From the NCBI GenBank assembly GCA_964470845.1, contig CAYYEL010000046.1, positions 1 to 19,139 of the forward strand: a DNA stretch of 19,139 nt. The letters are read 5' to 3'. The notes beneath the pieces were generated by a model. The model worked only from the letters and a program-made list of their open reading frames with translations. It had not been told where the DNA came from and did no database searches. Positions 6,493-12,993 of the stretch are shown here, piece after piece (positions within the stretch are counted from its first letter, which is position 1; every line of letters begins with the position of its first letter). A program made the position numbers and the translations under genes. This DNA comes from HGM04593 sp964470845 (GTDB taxonomy: Bacteria > Bacteroidota > Bacteroidia > Bacteroidales > Bacteroidaceae).

Positions 6493-7671
6493 TTACTTAT
6501 TGGTTAGAATGTTACAAAGGTCGAAGCTCTTTATGAGCATACGGGGGATGTGGAACGGGCCTTTGAAGATGTTGCCCTTTGCGGGCTGTGCCACTGTTCC
6601 GTCGCGGTGCAGATAGCCGTACCACTCGCCACACTCCTCGTCGGGGAAATGTGCGTAAGTCCATTCGCTTATCTGTTTGTGCCATACAAGATATTTGTCG
6701 TCGCCTGTTGCCTCGTAGGCATAGAGGGTGGCGATGATAGCCTCGGTCTGCGGCCACCAGAATTTCATATCCTGCGAGTAGTCCTGTGGGGGCAGATTGC
6801 GACAGTCGCGGAAATTGATAATGCCGCCATACTGTTTGTCCCAGCCCCACTCCCACGACCAGTCGAGGATGGTGAGTGCTTGAGTGGTAAGCTCCTTGTC
6901 CCAACCACGATTCTTTGCCTCTTCGAGCAAGAACCAAGCAGTCTCTATGCAGTGTCCGGGGTTTATTACGCGGCCGTTGCAGGTGTCTATAAATTCGCCG
7001 TTGGGGCCCACCATTTCGAGCAGTGCCTTAAACTCGGGCTTCATAAAATCCTTGAGCGAGGCTATCGACTCGTTTATCTGTTGGTAGAGTACAGGGTCTT
7101 TGATTACCTCGCGTATGCGCGATGCGGTGTTTATGAGAATCATCACCAATGAATGTCCTTTGGCTCTGAGTGTCTCAAGATATTTGGGCTCCATATATCC
7201 GGGGGTGGCAACAAAGTGGCGTATGTCCTTGAATAGTTTAAGAGCCTTTTGTGCGTATGTTGCATCGCCCGATGCCTTGGCATACTCGGCCATTGCTATT
7301 GCCGCAAAACTCTCCGAAAAAACGTAGCGGCGTTTGCGCAGGGGAGTGCCGTCGGCTTTTACCTCGAAATACATACGACCGTCGGTGTCGAAACAGTGTG
7401 CCTCAATAAAATCTATCGTGCTCTTTGCTGCTGCCAGCCACTCGGGATTCTTCTCGACGGTGTTATAGGCGAAACTGCACACAAAGGCGAATCGTCCCTG
7501 AAACCACACCGATTTTGTACTGTCGATGAGCGAGCCGTCGCGGTCGAGGCAGGTATATACACCGCCGTTTACGCGGTCGAGGCCGTTTTTGAGCCAGAAG
7601 GGCATAATATTCTCGGTGAGGTCGAGGCGATATTTGTCGGCCCAATCGGTAAGATATTTTTTCCAATCCAT
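6493..7671 (-). CDS. nanE: N-acylglucosamine 2-epimerase (NanE of the AGE type)
   Basis: The 392-residue protein is an (alpha/alpha)6-barrel of the AGE family, converting N-acetylmannosamine to N-acetylglucosamine. This is the Bacteroides replacement for the kinase/NanE route of E. coli. The expected catalytic histidines are present: His240 in NPGHCIETAW and His374 in FKGPFHIPR. The substrate-pocket motifs SVWFQGRF (54-61), RYVFSESFAAIA (115-126) and WWPQTEAI (305-312) are also seen. Full length fits the family (~390-400). The gene lies between the lyase gene (142-bp gap with a strong hairpin) and the MFS gene (10-bp gap). In B. fragilis the product is then phosphorylated by a ROK-family hexokinase, which is not encoded in this window. 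Confidence 0.93.
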   Translation of the reverse strand: MDWKKYLTDWADKYRLDLTENIMPFWLKNGLDRVNGGVYTCLDRDGSLIDSTKSVWFQGRFAFVCSFAYNTVEKNPEWLAAAKSTIDFIEAHCFDTDGRMYFEVKADGTPLRKRRYVFSESFAAIAMAEYAKASGDATYAQKALKLFKDIRHFVATPGYMEPKYLETLRAKGHSLVMILINTASRIREVIKDPVLYQQINESIASLKDFMKPEFKALLEMVGPNGEFIDTCNGRVINPGHCIETAWFLLEEAKNRGWDKELTTQALTILDWSWEWGWDKQYGGIINFRDCRNLPPQDYSQDMKFWWPQTEAIIATLYAYEATGDDKYLVWHKQISEWTYAHFPDEECGEWYGYLHRDGTVAQPAKGNIFKGPFHIPRMLIKSFDLCNILTNK

Positions 7672-7710
7672 AGTTTGTCGATTGCTTTTTTATTTATTGT
7701 TTTTTTTGCG

Positions 7711-7789
7711 GCCCCAAGGCTGATAAGTAGGTGAGCGCAGCGACACTGCCGTTTGTGCACCGCTGCGCTCACATTATTTTTATCGGGGC
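7711..7789. promoter_or_regulatory. Strong intercistronic hairpin between nan lyase and epimerase genes
   Basis: GTGAGCGCAGCG (7731-7742) and CGCTGCGCTCAC (7761-7772) form a perfect 12-bp stem around an 18-nt loop. Outside it, GATA/TATC (7722-7725 with 7781-7784) and GCCCC/GGGGC (7711-7715 with 7785-7789) can add 4 and 5 bp around bulges. On the minus (operon) strand there is no U-run directly after the main stem, so it is not a standard terminator in that direction. On the plus strand ATTATTTTTATC follows, but no plus-strand gene lies nearby. It may stabilise or process the mRNA, or partly attenuate downstream genes. Confidence 0.6.
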
Positions 7790-7813
7790 TTGTTGTTCAT
7801 AGGATACAGTTTC

Positions 7814-8731
7814 TTAGAATTTGTTGCAACGCTCAAAGAAGTTAATAGCCTCAAGCTCCTTGCACATTGCGGCCTCCTCGTCGTCGGTCATATTGCGGAA
7901 GGGGGTGCGGTTCTTTCCAAGGTCGAGGCCTATGAGTTTCATAATCCTCTTACCACCCACGATATTTCCACGATAGTGACAAATTACGTTGATAACCTCT
8001 TGCGAGAAATTCTGAAGCTCGCGTGCCTTTTCAAGATCGCCGGCGTTCCACGCATCTATTATGCCCACAAGATTGCAACCATTGTAGTTTGTTGTTCCGC
8101 CTATGCCACCCTGTGCACCGCCCATTGCAAGGCAGGGAAGGATGGTCTCGTCCTGTCCGTGGAGCATATCGAATTTACCATTCTTGTACAGACGACATTG
8201 GTTGTACTCGTACATACTCTCAAATGTATATTTGATACCGGCAAAATTGGGGATACGTCCATCAACAGCCTGCAAGAACTCGACCATAGAGAGGTATGCG
8301 CCGTTGAATGCGGGAATGTGGTAGAAATAGAAGGGAAGCTCGGGTGCGGCCGATGCAATCTCCTCACAATATTTCACAAGCTCCTCGACACGACCAACCT
8401 TGGGGAAGGGAGGTGCCATTGCTCCAATGCCAAATACACCCAACTTCTGTGCGTGCTCGGCCATACGACGGCTCGATTTTACGCAGGTGCTGCCCACGTG
8501 AACAATAATCTTGAAGTCTTTGGGAGCAGCTGCCACCCACGCCTCGGTGAGCTTAATTCTCTCCTCCTCGGTGAGCATATAACCCTCGCCCGAGGAACCG
8601 TTGATGAACACACCTTTTAGACCATTCTTTGCAAGCATCTGTGCGTATGCGGGGATGGGCTCGTAGTTTACTTCGCCATTCTCGTAGAAGGGAGTGAACG
8701 GCGCATTGATAAGACCGATAATCTTTTCCAT
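7814..8731 (-). CDS. nanA: N-acetylneuraminate lyase
   Basis: The 305-residue protein is a class I aldolase of the DapA/NanA superfamily that splits N-acetylneuraminate into N-acetylmannosamine and pyruvate. Visible hallmarks are GSSGEG (45-50, carboxylate-binding), Tyr137 in FYFYHIP (134-140), and the Schiff-base Lys167 in GIKYTFES. The conserved stretches HVGSTCVKSS and GAQGGIGGTTNYNG are as in Bacteroides NanL. DapA itself is ruled out by the family pattern and by the neighbours (epimerase, transporter, mutarotase). It is the first gene of the operon. A 194-bp upstream region separates it from the SIMPL gene and its bidirectional terminator. In Bacteroides the enzyme is called NanL. Length and start are standard. 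Confidence 0.95.
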   Translation of the reverse strand: MEKIIGLINAPFTPFYENGEVNYEPIPAYAQMLAKNGLKGVFINGSSGEGYMLTEEERIKLTEAWVAAAPKDFKIIVHVGSTCVKSSRRMAEHAQKLGVFGIGAMAPPFPKVGRVEELVKYCEEIASAAPELPFYFYHIPAFNGAYLSMVEFLQAVDGRIPNFAGIKYTFESMYEYNQCRLYKNGKFDMLHGQDETILPCLAMGGAQGGIGGTTNYNGCNLVGIIDAWNAGDLEKARELQNFSQEVINVICHYRGNIVGGKRIMKLIGLDLGKNRTPFRNMTDDEEAAMCKELEAINFFERCNKF

Positions 8732-8776
8732 AATTCTGTTATTTAGAGTTTCTTAATGTTTCTCATCTTAGGGCAG

Positions 8777-8817
8777 TCGTGCACACACGATGAACCTCAC
8801 TTTGCTGATTAGGCAAA
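8777..8817. promoter_or_regulatory. Two short dyads in the nan operon leader
   Basis: TCGTG-CACA-CACGA (8777-8790) and TTTGC-7nt-GCAAA (8801-8817) lie 46-86 bp upstream of the lyase start. Either could be a regulator site or a small leader hairpin. No clean TAnnTTTG box was found nearby, only T-rich degenerate candidates around 8815-8850. Confidence 0.25.
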
Positions 8818-8885
8818 ATGATAGCAAAAAAAGTAAAAAAAAATGTAATAAGCAAATTTGTTGGGACAGTTGTTATTACCGGCAT

Positions 8886-8916
8886 AAAAAAAAGAGGCCC
8901 GGGCCTCTTTTTTTTT
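8886..8916. terminator. Bidirectional intrinsic terminator
   Basis: GAGGCCCGGGCCTC (8894-8907) is a perfect 14-bp palindrome flanked by eight A (8886-8893) and nine T (8908-8916). It therefore forms a GC-rich stem with a U-run on either strand. It lies 9 bp beyond the stop codon of the SIMPL gene and shields the nan operon leader from read-through. Confidence 0.9.
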
Positions 8917-8925
8917 ATTCTCAAA

Positions 8926-9639
8926 CTATTTTAAGAAATAATCGACTGTTGTTACTACGCGTATTTTTTTTAGCTGCGGGGTGTTAGGGTCGCTTCTTAT
9001 GCTGAATTGTCCCTGATTGGCTTGTCGGATACCGCCGAGCGTGCTCTTGGAGTCGTCGGCAAATTTTTGGGCAACGGCGCGTGCGTTGCGTGTGGCCTCC
9101 TCAATCATCTGCGGCTTAATCTCATTCAGAAGGGTAAATTCAAATTCTGTCAGGTAGCGATAATCCTGCCCGATGGCGATGCCTTGCTTCATTAGTAGGG
9201 CCATACTGTTCATTAGTTGCATAACCTTTTCGACTTGTGGCGAAATTACGGTTACGACAGCCTCGGCCTGATAGCGGTATTTTATGTTGTCGGGGGTGTA
9301 GGATTGTGCCTCGCGGTCGGTTACTTTGGGCGATGAGAGGATTATCTCGTTGTCCGATATTCCATTCTCGCTTAGAAAGGCAAGAATGGCGCTTTTGTTC
9401 TTCTCGACTGCGGTGTAAAGTTCGTCGAGGTTGTTGCTTACGCAGTTGTAGGGTAGCGGCCACACTACTTTGTTGGCTTTTACTTCGCGCTCGGCAAGGC
9501 CTTTGACGGTTACGTAACGGTCTTTATCGGCTATTTTTTCGATGCTGTCGCCGACGCAGTTGCCCAGCACGCACAATCCAATCATTATGCAGATGCCGAT
9601 GCTTGAGAGACCCGATAGCTCAAATTCAAATTTTCTCAT
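8926..9639 (-). CDS. SIMPL (DUF541) domain protein
   Basis: The 237-residue protein has one N-terminal hydrophobic segment (about 11-34) that would serve as an uncleaved anchor or signal, then a SIMPL/DUF541 domain of about 200 residues. Its start is marked by DRYVTVKGLAEREVKANKVVW (about 40-60), and its end by a beta strand, IRVVTTVDYFLK. SIMPL-domain proteins include the oxidative-stress-linked E. coli YggE and a mammalian IRAK-binding protein. A molecular function is not settled, so none is assigned. The protein is probably anchored in the cell envelope with the domain outside the cytoplasm. It appears monocistronic, with its own terminator directly downstream and a putative promoter at 9839-9846 that would give a ~190-nt leader containing two repeats. 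Confidence 0.88.
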   Translation of the reverse strand: MRKFEFELSGLSSIGICIMIGLCVLGNCVGDSIEKIADKDRYVTVKGLAEREVKANKVVWPLPYNCVSNNLDELYTAVEKNKSAILAFLSENGISDNEIILSSPKVTDREAQSYTPDNIKYRYQAEAVVTVISPQVEKVMQLMNSMALLMKQGIAIGQDYRYLTEFEFTLLNEIKPQMIEEATRNARAVAQKFADDSKSTLGGIRQANQGQFSIRSDPNTPQLKKIRVVTTVDYFLK

Positions 9640-9652
9640 TGCTTATTGTTTT

Positions 9653-9736
9653 TTGTTTCTTTGATAAGAATATCGAAGATATTCTGCACTCGCTGTGTGA
9701 AATATTGAAGTAAACTTCATATTTTCCGCTCGTTTG
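9653..9736. repeat. Tandem intergenic repeat, unit 1
   Basis: Starts with TTTGTTTCTTTGATAAG and contains TATCGAAGATATTCTG, CTCGCTGT and GAAGTAAACTTC, ending with CGCTCGTTTG. The same order of blocks recurs in unit 2 (9737-9820). The unit carries its own dyads (GAATATC/GATATTC and GAAGT/ACTTC). It lies between the SIMPL start codon and its probable promoter. Confidence 0.7.
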
Positions 9737-9820
9737 TTTGTTTCTTTGAGGTAAACTCGAAGATTTTCTGCGCTCGCTGTAAAAATCTAAAGCAAGCTTT
9801 ATTTTTTGCTCGCTTGTTTC
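9737..9820. repeat. Tandem intergenic repeat, unit 2
   Basis: Starts with TTTGTTTCTTTGAGG and repeats the blocks of unit 1: CTCGAAGATTTTCTG, CGCTCGCTGT, a dyad AAAGCAAGCTTT, and TTGCTCGCTTG. A partial third copy (TTTCTTTCTTTGCC) follows at 9818-9830. Short interspersed elements with this TTTCTTTGAGGTAAACTCGAAG look are, from memory, common between genes in Bacteroidales, but I cannot name a published family. The 71-codon minus-strand frame across them is not considered a gene. Confidence 0.7.
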
Positions 9821-9838
9821 TTTCTTTGCCTCTTTGGG

Positions 9839-9872
9839 CAAATGTAACTAAAAAACAGATTCTTGATGCAAA
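9839..9872 (-). promoter_or_regulatory. Putative promoter of the SIMPL gene
   Basis: TACATTTG on the minus strand (9846-9839) matches the TAnnTTTG consensus. A T-run ending in TTTG lies about 22 bp upstream, near 9869-9872, slightly wider than the usual spacing. Transcription from here would place both tandem repeats in the 5' untranslated leader. Confidence 0.5.
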
Positions 9873-9931
9873 AAATGGTGAAATATGTATTAAATAATCT
9901 CTTTTATGTAAAAAAGACCAGAGCCAATGAG

Positions 9932-9970
9932 AAAAAAGGCCTGCGTCGGGAATAAAAAACCGACGCAGGC
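9932..9970 (-). terminator. Intrinsic terminator of the TonB/OB-lipoprotein operon
   Basis: CCGACGCAGGC (9960-9970) and GCCTGCGTCGG (9939-9949) form a perfect 11-bp stem with a 10-nt loop, followed on the minus strand by TTTTTT (9937-9932). It lies 27 bp beyond the stop codon of the last operon gene. Confidence 0.9.
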
Positions 9971-9997
9971 GCATTGTGAATGTGCATCTTCTGCTCT

Positions 9998-12134
9998 TTA
10001 TTTTACAGTGATTGTGTTGATGTTCAATGTTCCTGTTACGTTGAATGTTACACTGCTGCTCTCGCCCTCCCAACTGCCGTCTTTGAGGCTGCCGCTCGTG
10101 GGCTCCATTGTGCTCACCTTATAGCCGTCGAAGAGTATGCTTGAGATACTGCCCTCGGTGGTGCTTATTGTGATTTTGGAATTTTTGTAGGTGCGCAGCT
10201 CTATTGTGCCGTTGGTCTTTGTCCATATTCTCACGGGGGTGCTTGCGCTGCCTTGTGCGATATTTATCGAGACGTTACCGCTTGTAAATGTGATATTGTC
10301 ATATTCGACGCCTGCACCCTGTGTGGCACCGGGCTCAACCTCGGCGGGGTTGACCGAGGGGTTCAGGGCTGTGGGATTGGTAAAGTCGAACAGTGTGCCG
10401 TCGCTGCTCGCACCCTCGTCGTCGTTGCCCTCGTCGGGTGTGCTGCTGCCGTCGGCTGCCTCAACGGTTACGGCCATTGTGTTGACAAATTCGCTGCGGC
10501 TGACGCCTATTGCATAGCCTGTTACGATAATCTCACGACCGTCGAGGTTTGCGTCGATGAGGCCCTCTTTGGGGTAGGAGATGCTGCCTACTGCAACCTC
10601 GGAATCGCTAATCTCGACGTTGTAGTAGTATCCGTCTATTGTCAATTTTCCTTTGTAGCGGATGTATTGCACTGTGGGGGCTTCGAGATAGGCGTCCAAT
10701 GCTGCACCGTTCATCTCGGTGGGGGTGGGACGGTTAACCTCGGCTGTTCCTGTTTTTTCTATTGTTGAGCTGTTGGGGAATTGTAAAAGTCCTGCATACT
10801 CTGTTGTCTCGCCACTCACTTTTACAACGTCGCCATCGTAGTAGCCTTTGTCCTCGCCCAGATAAACGAGAATTGTGCCTGTACCGTCATTTACGAGGAA
10901 GCCGCGTGCATAGGTGGCTACTATTGTTCCTTGTACGGTGGCTGCTCCGCCGCCGGCTGCAATTACGCTGCCGATGCTGCTCACTCCGTCGGGGTTCTCG
11001 GGTGCATTGCCCACAAATTCGTAGGCCGATACGCCTTTTAGGCCTGCTACGCCAAAGTATTTTTCGATGTTTCCGGTGAGTTTAACCTCGCGCTTGTAGT
11101 TGCCGGAATTATCGACAAGGTTCAATGCGCTGCGCACTGCACCGCTGGGAAGCTGCACGGGCATACAGTTGTCGGGGTTGGTCTCGTCGGGTGATGCTGC
11201 GATGAGTAGGTTGGTTGTTGCTGTGGCCGATGCACTGAATTTGCATCCGTCGCTATATACTTGTCCGTCGATTGTACCTACAATGTAGCATCGTACTATT
11301 GCGGGGAGCGACTCGCCTGCAGTAAACGCGGCTTTTGCCTCATCGACAGTGTACTCTTTTACCTCGGGCTTCTCTTCCTCGGTAACTACGCCGTGAGCCA
11401 CGATGAAATTACGTACCTCCCACGTGCCGGCCTTCTCCTTTGCGGTGTATTTAAGGGCGAATGTTACGCTGCTCTTTCCCATAAACGCTTCGGGGACGGC
11501 AACGTGTGCCTTGGCAAATGTTACCCAATCGACACCCTCGATTGCACCGTAAGGAACGTCGGTCCACGTTGCTGTTGCGGGGTCGCCTGTATAGTCGGCG
11601 CTCAGGAGCAGCTGATGGTTGGCTGCAACCTTTCCACTCTCGGCATAGCGTATAATGTACTCGAATTTTATGTAAGCCTCGGTCTCATTGCTGAAATCAA
11701 CGGTGGGCGAGATGAGCCAACTTTCGGCTGCATTGTTTGTTCCGTCGGCATAAGAGGTTGCCTTGGCTGTGCTGTAATCTATAATCCAAGGGTAGTTGCC
11801 CNNNNNNNNNNNNNNNNNNNNNNNNNNNNNNNNNNNNNNNNNNNNNNNNNNNNNNNNNNNNNNNNNNNNNNNNNNNNNNNNNNNNNNNNNNNNNNNNNNN
11901 NGAGGTTGCCTTGGCTGTGCTGTAATCTATAATCCAAGGGTAGTTGCCCTCGGTCTCAACGGTGCTGAACGTGCCGAAGCCGTTGGCGAAACTCTCGCTT
12001 ATATATACGCCCTCGGGGAGGGTGCTGCCGCCTGTGTTCTCGCCGGGAAGCGTGTAGGGGGCGGGGACATCTTCGCAGGCACTGAATGCAACTGCCGATA
12101 ATGCCCAAAATGCTAAATTTTTAAATAGTCTCAT
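9998..12134 (-). CDS. Multidomain OB-fold lipoprotein (choice-of-anchor J plus OB-like domains), split by a scaffold gap
   Basis: The gene starts at 12134 with a lipoprotein signal (lipobox FSAC, Cys20) and stops at 9998. The 100-N gap (11802-11901) is flanked by identical 48-bp copies. Removing one copy and the Ns leaves 1989 bp, exactly 663 codons, in one frame, so the true product is 662 residues. Domains in order: a choice-of-anchor J/cleaved-adhesin-like beta-sandwich (about 30-185); an OB-like domain resembling DUF6359, with AIVRCYIVGTIDGQVYSDG and LNLVDNSGNYKREVKLTG; a second OB-type stretch with QGTIVATYARGFLVNDGTG and GDVVKVSGETTEY, like those in secreted nucleases; an acidic linker; and a C-terminal beta domain (FDFTNPTALNP to the end). 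It is probably surface exposed and binds ligand for the TonB receptor. Nucleic acid is a guess from the OB folds. It is the third gene of the operon, 11 bp after the DUF5689 gene. Confidence 0.85.
11802..11901. other. Assembly gap of 100 N with duplicated flanks
   Basis: The 48 bp before the gap (11754-11801) are identical to the 48 bp after it (11902-11949). This indicates two contigs that really overlap, joined by an arbitrary 100-N spacer. Collapsing the overlap restores the reading frame of the surrounding gene. Confidence 0.95.
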
Positions 12135-12145
12135 ATTGCTGTTTT

Positions 12146-12973
12146 TTAATTATTTACGTTTGTTATATCGTTTGTTGAACTGAGCATAAATTGCCAATAG
12201 TCGCGGTAGCGTGTGAGCACGCCGGTAATGTTTATACGACCCTCGGGCAGGGGCTCATTGGCAAAGTCGGCATAGGTGCTGAAGCGGAAGAGTACGTTGG
12301 TCTTTCCCATCTTTATCTTGCGCTCTACTACATTGTTGTAGGCCTCGTTCTCGGGTGCGTAAAGGTTTATGCCGTTGCCCTCCTCGAATTGTACGTTTGT
12401 GAGGCGTACGTATCGGGGCAGTGTTGCCTTGTTGGCGCTTGTGAAGAAACTATCGTCAATGTCCAAGGGCTCGATGCCGTGATAATCGGCAGCGGGTGTT
12501 CCCACCAATTTTACGTGTTTGGGGAATGTGGCTTTTGCCATACGTCCGATGCTGCCGTTGTAAAGGCCGCCAATCTGCGCAAGATTGCCATAGCCTCCGA
12601 CGTGCAGCCCTTTACAGTCTATTATCACTTTTTGGCCGCGTGCCATCACTGCATATAGTCCTACGTCGTTTACGCCCACTATTATCGAGCCTGTACCATC
12701 GTCAATTACAAATTGTTTGTAGATGTTGCCACTCTCGTCGTTGGCAATTACTACTCCCTCGATTATTATATTGTCGGTAATCTCTTCGACACTGCTCGAT
12801 GATATTACCGAGGCATATTTCTCTTTCAATTGGGCAATAGTGGTGTTTGCCTCGCCGATGCTGTTGTTGCCATAGGGGGGCTGCGAAAAATCGGGCTCGT
12901 CAAAGTCGTTCATACAGGCTGTTGTCGTAAAGAGTGTAAGCCCTAAATAAATCAGATATTTTACTGCTTTCAT
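12146..12973 (-). CDS. DUF5689-type OB-fold lipoprotein
   Basis: The 275-residue lipoprotein has its lipobox at TTAC (Cys20), followed by the acidic MNDFDEPDF. An N-terminal helix (about 45-56, IAQLKEKYA) leads into an OB-like core, DNIIIEGVVIANDESGNIYK (about 67-86), then FVIDDGTGSIIVGV and GQKVIIDCKGLHVGGYGNLAQIGG. A C-terminal part with RYVRLTNVQFEEGNG and GRINITGVLTRYRDYWQFML completes it. This is the layout of the Bacteroidota DUF5689 family, whose members often sit beside TonB receptors and secreted EEP-fold enzymes. Exact function is not established. It lies 20 bp after the receptor gene and 11 bp before the multidomain lipoprotein gene, so all three are one transcript. It likely acts as a surface partner of the receptor, in the place SusD takes in Sus systems. 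Confidence 0.82.
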   Translation of the reverse strand: MKAVKYLIYLGLTLFTTTACMNDFDEPDFSQPPYGNNSIGEANTTIAQLKEKYASVISSSSVEEITDNIIIEGVVIANDESGNIYKQFVIDDGTGSIIVGVNDVGLYAVMARGQKVIIDCKGLHVGGYGNLAQIGGLYNGSIGRMAKATFPKHVKLVGTPAADYHGIEPLDIDDSFFTSANKATLPRYVRLTNVQFEEGNGINLYAPENEAYNNVVERKIKMGKTNVLFRFSTYADFANEPLPEGRINITGVLTRYRDYWQFMLSSTNDITNVNN

Positions 12974-12993
12974 ATTTTATCTTTTTCAGGGGG

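Noticed and set aside
7790..8620. Long plus-strand open frame (276 codons) opposite the sialate lyase gene
   Set aside because: Antisense shadow of a firmly identified gene; Cys/Leu-rich composition and no domain or signal.
9626..9841. 71-codon minus-strand frame spanning the tandem repeats
   Set aside because: It follows the repeats and shows no protein-like features; better explained as repeat or leader sequence.
11261..11932. Plus-strand open frame crossing the N gap
   Set aside because: Antisense to the OB-fold lipoprotein gene and contains the N run; no recognisable protein.
11754..11949. A genuine 48-bp direct repeat in the gene
   Set aside because: Both copies abut a 100-N spacer at contig ends, and collapsing them restores the frame, so an assembly overlap is the simpler explanation.
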